NCBI RefSeq assembly: GCF_000333955.1
Contig: NZ_CAPS01000084.1
Location: 1 to 64,000, forward strand
Direction of reading: 5' to 3'
Length of the DNA: 64,000 nucleotides
Source: Rhodococcus sp. AW25M09
GTDB taxonomy: Bacteria > Actinomycetota > Actinomycetes > Mycobacteriales > Mycobacteriaceae
Part shown: positions 17,627-26,044 of the stretch, one piece after another
Layout of the letters: each line of letters starts with the position of its first letter
How positions within the stretch are numbered: position 1 is the first letter of the stretch
The notes under the pieces: model-generated
The model's input: the letters and a program-made list of their open reading frames with translations, nothing else
What the model was told of the DNA's origin: nothing
Database searches by the model: none
Made by a program: the position numbers and the translations under genes

Positions 17627-18928
17627 ATGTCAGCCGAGAGTTCCCCCGACGCCACGTCGGACGACACCACGTCGGACGAACAAGCGAACGAGCCGGTCGC
17701 CGTTCCGTTGTTGGCCCCGGCTGACGGAGTACCCGACGTCGTCGATACCGCGGATGCCGTTCGTAGTGCCGCAGCGCTGCTCGCCGCCGGCCACGGTCCA
17801 CTGGCCGTCGACGCCGAACGCGCCTCGGGCTTTCGCTACTCCCAACGCGCCTATCTGCTGCAGTTCCGTCGCCGCGGAGCCGGCACCGTGCTGCTCGATC
17901 CGATCCCGGTCACCGGCGATCTCGCTCCCCTCGCCGAGGTGATCAACCCACTCGAATGGGTGCTGCACTCCGCCGATCAGGACCTACCGGGCCTGGCCGA
18001 ACTCGGACTGATACCCGCCACGCTCTACGACACCGAACTCGCCGGACGCCTGGCAGGATTCGACCGCGTCGGTCTGGGAGCCATCGTCGAACGCACCCTC
18101 GGACTCGCCCTGCAGAAGGGTCACGGCGCAGCCGACTGGTCCACCCGACCATTGCCCGACTCCTGGCTCAACTACGCCGCGCTCGATGTCGAAGTTCTCC
18201 TCGAACTGCGCGACGCGATGGCCGACGAACTCGAACGACAGGGCAAGACGGAATGGGCGGCACAGGAATTCGCCCACATCCTCGCCCTCGGACCGCCCAA
18301 ACCCAAGACCGACAGGTGGCGTCGGACATCGGGGATCCATGCGATCAAATCGCCGCGCACGCTTGCCGCCGTGCGCGAGATGTGGACCACGCGAGACGAG
18401 TTGGCCGCCAAACGAGACGTGGCACCGAGCCGGGTACTCCCGGATTCGGCCATCGTGGCTGCAGCGACGGCCGATCCGAAGTCTTCCCGCGAGCTCGAGC
18501 AACTACCGGTCTTCGGTGGCCCCCGTCAGCGCAGATCGTCTCGGTTGTGGGCCTCGGCACTGACCCGCGCCCGAGCACTGCCCACCGCCGAATTGCCCTC
18601 GATGGCTGCGTCTTTCGACGGACCACCGCCGGTGAACAGGTGGGCCCGCCGTGATCCCGACGCGGCCGCCCGACTCGCCGACGTACGCGCTGCAATGACC
18701 GAGCTCAGCGAATCGGTGTCGGTTCCGGTCGAGAATCTGCTGATGCCGGACCTGCTGCGCCGCTTGGTGTGGGACTGGCGGACACCGGTCGATCCCGATG
18801 CCGATGCCGACCCGGCGGAGCTGATCGATGCCCGACTGGCCGAGGGCTCAGCCCGACCGTGGCAGCGCACGCTGGTGGTGCCGGTCCTGACGAAGGCTCT
18901 CGACCCTTCTCAAGTTACCGACGGGTAA
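17627..18928 (+). CDS. rnd: Ribonuclease D
   Basis: 433-residue 3'-5' exoribonuclease for stable RNA maturation. The DEDD-y catalytic set is visible: Asp and Glu in LAVDAERASGFRYSQ, Asp in HSADQDLPGL, and Tyr/Asp in LNYAALDVEVL. HRDC-type helices follow at about residues 220-300. The N-terminal ~35 residues are a variable acidic tail. ATG start. Position matches Rv2681. Confidence 0.92.
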   Translation: MSAESSPDATSDDTTSDEQANEPVAVPLLAPADGVPDVVDTADAVRSAAALLAAGHGPLAVDAERASGFRYSQRAYLLQFRRRGAGTVLLDPIPVTGDLAPLAEVINPLEWVLHSADQDLPGLAELGLIPATLYDTELAGRLAGFDRVGLGAIVERTLGLALQKGHGAADWSTRPLPDSWLNYAALDVEVLLELRDAMADELERQGKTEWAAQEFAHILALGPPKPKTDRWRRTSGIHAIKSPRTLAAVREMWTTRDELAAKRDVAPSRVLPDSAIVAAATADPKSSRELEQLPVFGGPRQRRSSRLWASALTRARALPTAELPSMAASFDGPPPVNRWARRDPDAAARLADVRAAMTELSESVSVPVENLLMPDLLRRLVWDWRTPVDPDADADPAELIDARLAEGSARPWQRTLVVPVLTKALDPSQVTDG

Positions 18929-19000
18929 TACCCGCTACAGTAGGTGACGCGTCCGGGCACCCGGGCGAGTCGTCCGCATCTGTCGGGAGGATCGAAAAGC

Positions 19001-20227
19001 GTGTCTGTACCCGCGTCCACCAGCTCACAGAGGAATGTTGTCTTCGTCGACGGCATCCGTACCCCGTTCGGCAAAGCAGGCCCCAAGGGCATGTACGCCG
19101 ACACTCGCGCAGACGACCTCGTCGTCAAGGCAATCCGCGAACTCCTTCGTAAGAACCCCAATCTCCCTCCCGAGCGCATCGACGAGGTCGCCATTGCTGC
19201 GACCACGCAGACCGGTGACCAGGGACTGACCATCGGCCGTACGTCCGCCCTGCTCGCGGGACTGCCCCGCAGCGTCCCCGGATTCTCCATCGACCGCATG
19301 TGCGCAGGTGCAATGACCTCGGTGACCACCACCGGATCGGGCATCGGTTTCGGCCAGTACGACGTCGTCATCGCCGGCGGTGTCGAGCACATGGGACGCC
19401 ACCCGATGGGTGAGGGCGTCGACCCCAACCCGCGCTTCCTCGCCGACAAGCTCGTCGACCCCAGCGCACTGGTGATGGGCAACACCGCCGAGAACTTGCA
19501 CGACCGGTTCCCGAGCATCACCAAGGACCGCACCGACGCCTATGCCGTCGCCAGTCAGAACAAGTACGACGCGGCCAAGAAGGCCGGCTACATCGCCGAC
19601 ACACTCGTCACCGTCGCCACCAAGTCGGCCGCAGGATGGGGCCTGGCCACCGAGGACGAGCCGCCTCGCCCCGGCACCACCATCTCGGACCTCGGCAAGC
19701 TCAAGACACCGTTCCGGCCTGCAGGTCGCGTCACCGCCGGCAACGCCGCGGGACTCAACGACGGTGCCACCGCCGCGATCCTCGCCGGCGAAGACACCGC
19801 GCACGAGCTCGGCCTGAACATCGGCATGCGGATGGTCGGCTTCAGCTTCGCCGGCGTCGATCCCGCCGTGATGGGCATCGGCCCGGTGCCCGCGACCGAA
19901 AAGCTGCTCGGCCGAACCGGATTGAGCATCGAAGACATCGGCCTGTTCGAGATCAACGAGGCCTTCGCGATCCAGGTTCTCGCATTTCTGGAGCACTACG
20001 GCATCGCCGACGACGACCCCCGCGTCAACCAGTGGGGCGGTGCCATCGCGTGTGGCCACCCCCTCGCGTCCTCGGGCGTTCGCCTGATGACTCAGCTGAG
20101 TCGCCAGTTCGCCCAACAGCCCGACGTCCGCTACGGCCTGACGACCATGTGCATCGGTCTCGGCATGGGCGGCACCGTCATCTGGGAGAACCCCAACCAC
20201 GCTGACTACTCGGGAGCAGCCAAATGA
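19001..20227 (+). CDS. fadA: Acetyl-CoA C-acyltransferase (beta-oxidation thiolase)
   Basis: 408-residue thiolase, beta subunit of the fatty acid oxidation complex; cleaves 3-ketoacyl-CoA with CoA. The acylated Cys is in SIDRMCAGAMTS, the His in GGAIACGHPLASSG, and the second Cys in TTMCIGLGMGG. GTG at 19001 follows a strong GGGAGGA. The stop overlaps the fadB start (ATGA), so the subunits are translationally coupled. Confidence 0.94.
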   Translation: MSVPASTSSQRNVVFVDGIRTPFGKAGPKGMYADTRADDLVVKAIRELLRKNPNLPPERIDEVAIAATTQTGDQGLTIGRTSALLAGLPRSVPGFSIDRMCAGAMTSVTTTGSGIGFGQYDVVIAGGVEHMGRHPMGEGVDPNPRFLADKLVDPSALVMGNTAENLHDRFPSITKDRTDAYAVASQNKYDAAKKAGYIADTLVTVATKSAAGWGLATEDEPPRPGTTISDLGKLKTPFRPAGRVTAGNAAGLNDGATAAILAGEDTAHELGLNIGMRMVGFSFAGVDPAVMGIGPVPATEKLLGRTGLSIEDIGLFEINEAFAIQVLAFLEHYGIADDDPRVNQWGGAIACGHPLASSGVRLMTQLSRQFAQQPDVRYGLTTMCIGLGMGGTVIWENPNHADYSGAAK

Positions 20228-22329
20228 GTGACATCACCACAGCGTTCGAGGACGAAGTAGTCACGAACGCGTACACCAAGATCATCTCCGTCCCGGGGCT
20301 CGAAGGTTCGATCGCCCTGGTCACCTTGGACAACGGCTTCGATCACACCAAGCCGTCCACCTTCGGTCCCGGCGGATTGGCCAAGTTCGATGCCGCACTC
20401 GACGAGGCGTTCGCCGCGAACCCGGTGGCCATCGCCGTCACCGGCAAGCCGTTCATCTTCGCCGTCGGAGCCGACCTCAACGGTGTGCCGAACATCAAGA
20501 CCAAGGACGAGGCGCTGCAGATCGGCCAACTCGGCCACAAGGTCTTCCGTCGCTTGCGTGAGTCCGCGATCCCGACGTTCGCGTTCATCAACGGTGCCGC
20601 GCTCGGCGGCGGCCTCGAAGTGGGGCTGCACTCGCACTACCGCACCGTCGCAGAGAACGCTGCCGCGCTCGGCCTGCCCGAGGCCTTCCTCGGCCTGGTA
20701 CCCGGATGGGGCGGAACTCAGTTGCTGCCCAACATCATCGGAGCTTCGAACGCCGTCACCGTCGTCATCGAGAACGCACTGAACCAGAACCGCGTCCTCA
20801 AGCCGCAGCAGGCACTCGACCTCGGCATCGCCGACGCCATCTTCGGTGGTGCCGACTTCCTCGAGCAGTCCCTCGCGTGGGCCGCCCAGGTGATCAAGGG
20901 CGAGGTCACCCCTGCGCGTCCCGAGATCGACCGCGGACAGGCCTGGGACGACGCAATCGCCCGCGCCAAGGGCATCGTGGCCGGCAAGACCAACAACTTC
21001 GCTCCCGGCCCCGTCGCTGCTGTCGAGCTGCTCGAGCTCGCCAAGAACACCGACATCACCGATTCGGCGTCTCTCGACACCGCGTTCGCCGCCGAGGACG
21101 ACGCCCTGTCGACCCTGCTGGTCAAGGACGAACTGCGTGCCGGACTGTACGCATTCGACTTGGTACAGAAGCGCGCGAAGCGTCCGGCCGGCGCACCCGA
21201 CAAGTCGCTCGCCCGCAAGATTTCCGGTGTCGGCATCGTCGGTGCCGGGCTGATGGCCAGCCAGCTCGCCTTGCTGTTCGTGCGCCAGCTCGAGGTGCCG
21301 GTGATTCTGACCGACATCGACCAGGAACGCATCGACAAGGGTGTCGGCTACGTTCACAGCGAGATCGACAAACTGCTCGGCAAGAAGCGTCTGTCCCCCG
21401 ACGCCGCAAATCGGTTGAAGGCGTTGGTCTCCGGCTCGATCGACAAGTCCGCCTTCGCCGCGACCGACTTCGTCATCGAAGCAGTCTTCGAGAACCTCGA
21501 CGTCAAGAAGAAGGTGTTCGCGGAGGTCGAGGAATTCGTTTCTGCCGAAACGATTCTCGCGACCAACACCTCCTCGCTGTCGATCACCAAGATGGCTGCG
21601 GATCTGAAGCACCCCGAGCGCGTCGTGGGCTTCCACTTCTTCAACCCCGTCGCCGTTCTTCCGCTGCTCGAGGTCGTCAAGGGTGAGAAGACCGACGATG
21701 CCACTCTGGCAACGGCATTCGCTACGGCCAAGACCCTGAAGAAATCGGCCGTTCTGTCGGCAGATCTTCCGGGCTTCGTCTTCAACCGTCTGGTCACTCG
21801 CGCGTCGAACGAGATCATCAGCGCGATCGACGAAGGCACTCCGTTCGATGTCGCCGATGGCGCTGTGGGCGAACTCGGCATGCCGATGAGCCCGTTGACG
21901 TTGCTGGCGCTCGTCGGACCGGCCGTGGCTCTGCACACTGCGGAAACCCTCGGCGAGGCATACCCGGAGCGGTTCAAGGACTCCCCCGGATTCCGTGCGC
22001 TCGTCGAGGCGAAGAAGCCGGGCGTGTGGACGTATGGCCCGGAGGGCCAGGTCGTCGATCCCGAGGTCGCTGCACTGTGGCCACAGGGAGATTCGCCGTC
22101 CACCGCCGAGCAGGTGCTCGAGCGCACCCGCAACGCGCTCGCCGACGAAATCAGGATCATGCTCGACGAGGGTGTCGTCGCGGCGGCCGAGGACATCGAC
22201 CTCTGCCTGCTCCTCGGCGGCGGCTTCGGATTCTGGAACGGCGGCATCACCCCGTACCTGGACCGCAGCGGCGCTTCCGAGGCCGCGACCGGCCAGCGCT
22301 TCCTCGCCCCGGGTGTAGCCAGCGTCTAG
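20224..22329 (+). CDS. fadB: Enoyl-CoA hydratase / 3-hydroxyacyl-CoA dehydrogenase
   Basis: 701-residue alpha subunit of the trifunctional beta-oxidation complex. An N-terminal crotonase domain (about 1-210) has the oxyanion strand INGAALGGGLEVGL and GLPEAFLGLVPGWGGTQLLP. The NAD domain begins GVGIVGAGLMASQLA near residue 338, with the catalytic-His region VVGFHFFNPV. C-terminal 3HCDH domains follow to residue ~690. ATGA overlap with fadA. A long inverted repeat lies 12 bases past the stop. Confidence 0.95.
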   Translation: MSDITTAFEDEVVTNAYTKIISVPGLEGSIALVTLDNGFDHTKPSTFGPGGLAKFDAALDEAFAANPVAIAVTGKPFIFAVGADLNGVPNIKTKDEALQIGQLGHKVFRRLRESAIPTFAFINGAALGGGLEVGLHSHYRTVAENAAALGLPEAFLGLVPGWGGTQLLPNIIGASNAVTVVIENALNQNRVLKPQQALDLGIADAIFGGADFLEQSLAWAAQVIKGEVTPARPEIDRGQAWDDAIARAKGIVAGKTNNFAPGPVAAVELLELAKNTDITDSASLDTAFAAEDDALSTLLVKDELRAGLYAFDLVQKRAKRPAGAPDKSLARKISGVGIVGAGLMASQLALLFVRQLEVPVILTDIDQERIDKGVGYVHSEIDKLLGKKRLSPDAANRLKALVSGSIDKSAFAATDFVIEAVFENLDVKKKVFAEVEEFVSAETILATNTSSLSITKMAADLKHPERVVGFHFFNPVAVLPLLEVVKGEKTDDATLATAFATAKTLKKSAVLSADLPGFVFNRLVTRASNEIISAIDEGTPFDVADGAVGELGMPMSPLTLLALVGPAVALHTAETLGEAYPERFKDSPGFRALVEAKKPGVWTYGPEGQVVDPEVAALWPQGDSPSTAEQVLERTRNALADEIRIMLDEGVVAAAEDIDLCLLLGGGFGFWNGGITPYLDRSGASEAATGQRFLAPGVASV

Positions 22330-22340
22330 CACTGCCCGCG

Positions 22341-22394
22341 GAGTTCGAGGTTATGGACGAATTTCTCCGGATTTTCGTCCATGACCTCGAACTC
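22341..22394. repeat. 20-bp inverted repeat between fadB and the ECF41 sigma gene
   Basis: Arms 22341-22360 and 22375-22394 pair along all 20 positions with one T-G wobble; the loop is 14 bases. It starts 12 bases after the fadB stop and ends 18 bases before the sigma gene. No T-run follows either arm, so it is not a classical terminator. Confidence 0.9.
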
Positions 22395-22411
22395 GGCTAC
22401 CGTCTGACCCG

Positions 22412-23272
22412 ATGAACAGCGAACGTGGTCGGCTGATCGGCATCGGCTATCGAATGTTGGGTTCCTACAGCGACGCCGAGGATGCCGCATCCGAGGCACT
22501 CGTCCGCTGGTACCGGCTCACCGACGCCGAACGCGACGCCATCGAGGTACCTGCCGCGTGGCTCACCCGTGTAGTGGGCCGCATCTGTCTCGACATTCTC
22601 GGCTCCGCCCGCGTTCGCCGCGAGACCTACGTCGGTCAGTGGTTGCCCGAACCCGTCCGCGGCCTCGACGCCGGGAATTTCATTGCCGCCGACCCCGCCG
22701 ACCGAGTCGTGCAGCAGGATTCGGTGAGTCTGGCGCTGCTCGTCGTCCTCGACTCGCTCGGTCCAGCGCAGCGAGTCGCGTTCGTGCTGCACGACGCATT
22801 CGCCGTTCCGTTCGACGAGATCGCGACCGTCCTTGATCGCTCCCCCGCTGCCTGCCGCCAACTCGCGTCAGCCGCCCGAAAGCAGATCCACGCACGTCAC
22901 CTGTCCCATACCGACCCCATCGACCACGATCGCGTCGTGCGCGCTTTTGTCCTCGCCTCGGGAGGCGGGGACCTGGCATCGCTCGTCTCACTGCTCGCTC
23001 CGGACGTCAGTCTGGTCAGTGACGGAGGCGGGCGTATCTCTGCAGCCCGCAATGCTGTGGTGGGCTCCGACCGGGTCGCCCGTTTCATCCGCGGCATCAC
23101 CGCCAAGTCGACCGACCTGGACTGGTCGATCGAGTCCGTGAACGGTCTGTCCGGCATAGTGATCCGACGCGAAGGCCTCGTGTTCGCAGTCATCGGGTTC
23201 GCCACCACTGAAGGTGCGGTGACCGACGTCTGGATCGTGCTCAATCCGGACAAACTCCGACACTGGGCCTGA
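22412..23272 (+). CDS. sigJ: ECF41-type RNA polymerase sigma factor (SigJ-like)
   Basis: 286 residues. Region 2 (IGYRMLGSYSDAEDAASEALVRWYR) and region 4 (LGPAQRVAFVLHDAFAVPFDEIATVLDRS) flank a linker with WLPEPV, the linker motif described for ECF41 factors. A C-terminal SnoaL-like domain (about 170-286) carries DGGGR and the terminal NPDKLRHW motif; in this group that extension modulates sigma activity in place of a separate anti-sigma factor. The next gene encodes an NmrA/epimerase-type oxidoreductase, a usual class of ECF41 target. ATG start. Confidence 0.9.
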   Translation: MNSERGRLIGIGYRMLGSYSDAEDAASEALVRWYRLTDAERDAIEVPAAWLTRVVGRICLDILGSARVRRETYVGQWLPEPVRGLDAGNFIAADPADRVVQQDSVSLALLVVLDSLGPAQRVAFVLHDAFAVPFDEIATVLDRSPAACRQLASAARKQIHARHLSHTDPIDHDRVVRAFVLASGGGDLASLVSLLAPDVSLVSDGGGRISAARNAVVGSDRVARFIRGITAKSTDLDWSIESVNGLSGIVIRREGLVFAVIGFATTEGAVTDVWIVLNPDKLRHWA

Positions 23273-23363
23273 CACCCGCCATACATTGTGCTCGGCTGCG
23301 TCGTCGTACAGGTGAGGCCCGCTGTTCTCCGGGCCCGATCATCTACGAGAAGGTGGGCAAACG

Positions 23364-24110
23364 ATGAAGCTAGCCGTAGCCGGTGGAACGGGAACCGTCG
23401 GAGTGCATGTCGTCGAGGTAGCTCGCGAAGGCCGACACGACGTGGTGGTGTTGTCGCGATCCGCGGGCGTCGATCTCGTCAGCGGCACCGGACTGGCCGA
23501 CGCGATGGCAGGCGTCGACGCGGTGATCGACGTCGCCTCGACACGGACGATGTCCGCCAAGGAATCGACGGCGTTCTTTTCCGCTGTCACCCGCAACCTG
23601 CTTGCGGCCGAGAACGAGGCAGGCGTGCGGCATCACGTGGCCTTGTCGATCGTGGGTATCGACAAGGCCCCGCACGCCTACTACGCCGGAAAGGTGAAGC
23701 AGGAGAGCATCATTCGCACAGGAACGGTACCGTGGACGATTCTTCGGGCCACCCAGTTCCATGAATTCGCCGCCCAGATCCGCGAACGGACCTCGTTCGG
23801 TCCGGTGAGCATCATCCCGAGGATGGTCTCGCAGCCCATCGCCGCCCGCGAGGTCGCCGAACGGTTGGTGGACCTAGCGGAGAAGTCCCCCGCCGGCCGA
23901 GTGACGGATCTCGGCGGCCCACGTGAAGAGCGTATGGCCGAGATGGTCCGGCAGTATTCGCGCGCGATCGACGCCCCTGGTCTGGTACTCGAGCTACCGA
24001 TCCCCGGCACCTACGGACGAGCGATGCGCGACGGAACGCTGGTCACCACAACCGATTCGGATCATGGTCGACAGACGTTCGATCAGTGGTTGGCCGCCGG
24101 GGCGCACTGA
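23364..24110 (+). CDS. NmrA-like NAD(P)-binding oxidoreductase/epimerase
   Basis: 248-residue atypical SDR. The Rossmann loop is VAGGTGTVGVHV at the extreme N-terminus, the NADP-region ends LSRSAGVD, and HHVALSIVGIDK with YYAGKVKQE provides the usual serine/tyrosine-lysine surroundings. Substrate unknown. ATG at 23364 is preceded by AAGGTGGG. It is probably the regulatory target of the upstream ECF41 factor. A degenerate promoter-like TGACACC-N16-CGGC overlaps the sigma gene stop at 23270-23296. After its stop the same frame stays open for 33 codons. Confidence 0.83.
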   Translation: MKLAVAGGTGTVGVHVVEVAREGRHDVVVLSRSAGVDLVSGTGLADAMAGVDAVIDVASTRTMSAKESTAFFSAVTRNLLAAENEAGVRHHVALSIVGIDKAPHAYYAGKVKQESIIRTGTVPWTILRATQFHEFAAQIRERTSFGPVSIIPRMVSQPIAAREVAERLVDLAEKSPAGRVTDLGGPREERMAEMVRQYSRAIDAPGLVLELPIPGTYGRAMRDGTLVTTTDSDHGRQTFDQWLAAGAH

Positions 24111-24308
24111 CCAAGCGTCGTCGAACTCGACGTCGGGGACGACATCCGTCGAAAGTCGGTCCACAACGTCGAGCTCGCCGGCAGCTCTACCGGACAATTC
24201 GCCCATACCGGCTAGACGGGTCGATTTGCTCCCATTTCCCAGTCACGAGGACGATGATGGCGATCGACCACCATGGATGCTGGTTCACCTCGAAAGCTGG
24301 GTCAGGCG

Positions 24309-25706
24309 ATGACGCAATCAACCGATCGGTACACAGCCAAAGTTATCGGAGTCACCATTGCCGCTGCCGTCGGCGGCTTCCTGTTCGGGTTCGATTCTTC
24401 GGTCGTCAACGGCGCGGTCGACTCCATCCAGGAGAACTTCGCTCTGTCGTCGTTCGTCACCGGCTTCGCCGTAGCCATCGCGCTACTCGGCTGCGCCGTC
24501 GGTGCGTGGTTCGCCGGCCGCCTCGCCGACAGCTGGGGCCGAAAGAAGGTGATGCTGCTCGGTTCTGCACTGTTCACCATTTCGTCGGTGGGCTCCGGCT
24601 TCGCCTTCAGCGTCCCCGATCTGATGCTGTGGCGTGTGCTCGGCGGACTCGGTATCGGCATCGCATCGGTGATCGCGCCCGCGTACATCTCGGAGATCGC
24701 ACCGGCCCGCTACCGCGGCGGATTGGCCTCGTTGCAACAGCTGGCGATCACCGTCGGTATCTTCGCTGCTCTGCTCTCTGATGCGGTACTGCAGAATGCG
24801 GCAGGCGGACCGTCGAACGATCTGTGGTTCGGACTCGAAGCCTGGCGGTGGATGTTCCTCGTCGGCGTCGCACCCGCTCTGGTCTACGGATTTCTCGCCA
24901 CCCTGATTCCGGAATCCCCCAGGTATCTCGTCGGCAAGCACCTCGACGAGGAAGCAGCGCGCATCCTCGGTGACATCAGCGGTGAAGTGAACCCGAACGA
25001 GCGCGTCAAAGAAATTCGCCTGACGTTGCGCCGAGAGTCCAAGTCCTCGTTCGGCGACATTCGCGGGCCCAAGTTCGGTCTGCAACCCATCGTCTGGGTC
25101 GGCATCACCATGGCAATCCTGCAGCAGTTCGTCGGTATCAACGCGATCTTCTACTATTCGACGACTCTGTGGAAGTCCGTCGGATTCAGCGAGAACCAAT
25201 CGTTCGTGACGTCGGTCATCACCTCCGTCATCAACGTATCGATGACCTTCGTCGCGATCTTGTTCGTCGATCGATTCGGACGACGAAACCTGCTCATGAT
25301 CGGTTCGATCGGAATGTTCGTCGGCCTGGTGCTCGCGGCCATCGCGTTCACCCAGTCGGTGGGTAGCGGCGATCAATTGGAGTTGCCGGCGCCGTGGGGC
25401 CCCGTCGCGCTCGTCGGTGCCAATCTCTTCGTCGTCTTCTTCGCCGCGACCTGGGGGCCGATCATGTGGGTGATGCTCGGAGAAATGTTCCCCAACCGAA
25501 TGCGCGCGGTCGCCCTCGGCATCAGCACTGCTGCGAACTGGATTGCCAACTTCGCCATCACCCTGGCGTTTCCGCCGCTGTCCGACACCATCGGACTCGG
25601 GTTCATCTATTCGTTCTTTGCGTTCTTTGCGATCCTGTCGTTCTTCTTCGTCAAGTACAAGATCAAGGAAACCAAGGGCATGGAGCTCGAGGACATGGTG
25701 ATCTGA
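24309..25706 (+). CDS. MFS sugar porter (glucose-permease type)
   Basis: 465-residue, 12-helix sugar:proton symporter. Sugar-porter signatures are present: GGFLFGFDSSVVNGAVD in helix 1, GRLADSWGRKKVM in loop 2-3, PESPRYLVGK before the central loop, QQFVGINAIFYYST in helix 7, and VDRFGRRNLL in loop 8-9. It resembles actinobacterial glucose permeases, but the substrate cannot be fixed from sequence. I chose ATG at 24309; ATG at 24273 would add a 12-residue tail lacking family features. The YciI gene follows after one base. Confidence 0.9.
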   Translation: MTQSTDRYTAKVIGVTIAAAVGGFLFGFDSSVVNGAVDSIQENFALSSFVTGFAVAIALLGCAVGAWFAGRLADSWGRKKVMLLGSALFTISSVGSGFAFSVPDLMLWRVLGGLGIGIASVIAPAYISEIAPARYRGGLASLQQLAITVGIFAALLSDAVLQNAAGGPSNDLWFGLEAWRWMFLVGVAPALVYGFLATLIPESPRYLVGKHLDEEAARILGDISGEVNPNERVKEIRLTLRRESKSSFGDIRGPKFGLQPIVWVGITMAILQQFVGINAIFYYSTTLWKSVGFSENQSFVTSVITSVINVSMTFVAILFVDRFGRRNLLMIGSIGMFVGLVLAAIAFTQSVGSGDQLELPAPWGPVALVGANLFVVFFAATWGPIMWVMLGEMFPNRMRAVALGISTAANWIANFAITLAFPPLSDTIGLGFIYSFFAFFAILSFFFVKYKIKETKGMELEDMVI

Positions 25707-25707
25707 C

Positions 25708-25977
25708 ATGCCGATTTTCGTCGTCGAGTACGCGTACTCACCCGAGACGTCATCCGGCCGTGACGATCACCGAACCGACCATCGCGCCTGGCTGCGCGAA
25801 CTCGAGCGCCGCAAGATCCTCCGGTCGTCGAGCCCGCTCCCCGACCACAGCGGATCGACCATGATCGTCGAGGGAGCCGACAAGGAGACCGTGGAACGCC
25901 TTCTTGCGCACGATCCGTTCGCACTGGCCCACCTGATCGACCACGTTCGGGTCGAAGAGCGGGTGGCGGGCAGCTAG
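25708..25977 (+). CDS. YciI-like (YCII domain) protein
   Basis: 89-residue YCII-domain protein with a dimeric ferredoxin-like fold. Visible features are the first strand IFVVEYAYSP, the conserved RTDHRAWLRELERRKIL helix with its His, and AHDPFALAHLIDHVRVEE. Members are often small hydrolases or accessory subunits; function here is unknown. It starts one base after the transporter stop, so it is co-transcribed with it, and is convergent with dxs. Confidence 0.82.
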   Translation: MPIFVVEYAYSPETSSGRDDHRTDHRAWLRELERRKILRSSSPLPDHSGSTMIVEGADKETVERLLAHDPFALAHLIDHVRVEERVAGS

Positions 25978-26044
25978 ACCGCCCGAGACCTGACCTGCGC
26001 CTTCTCGACGACACTCTTCGTGCCGCAACCGATCCGGCGATCGG

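Noticed and set aside
20206-22332. 708-codon minus-strand frame opposite fadB
   Set aside because: It mirrors fadB codon structure, with composition biased to Asp/Gly/Arg/Glu and no recognisable domain.
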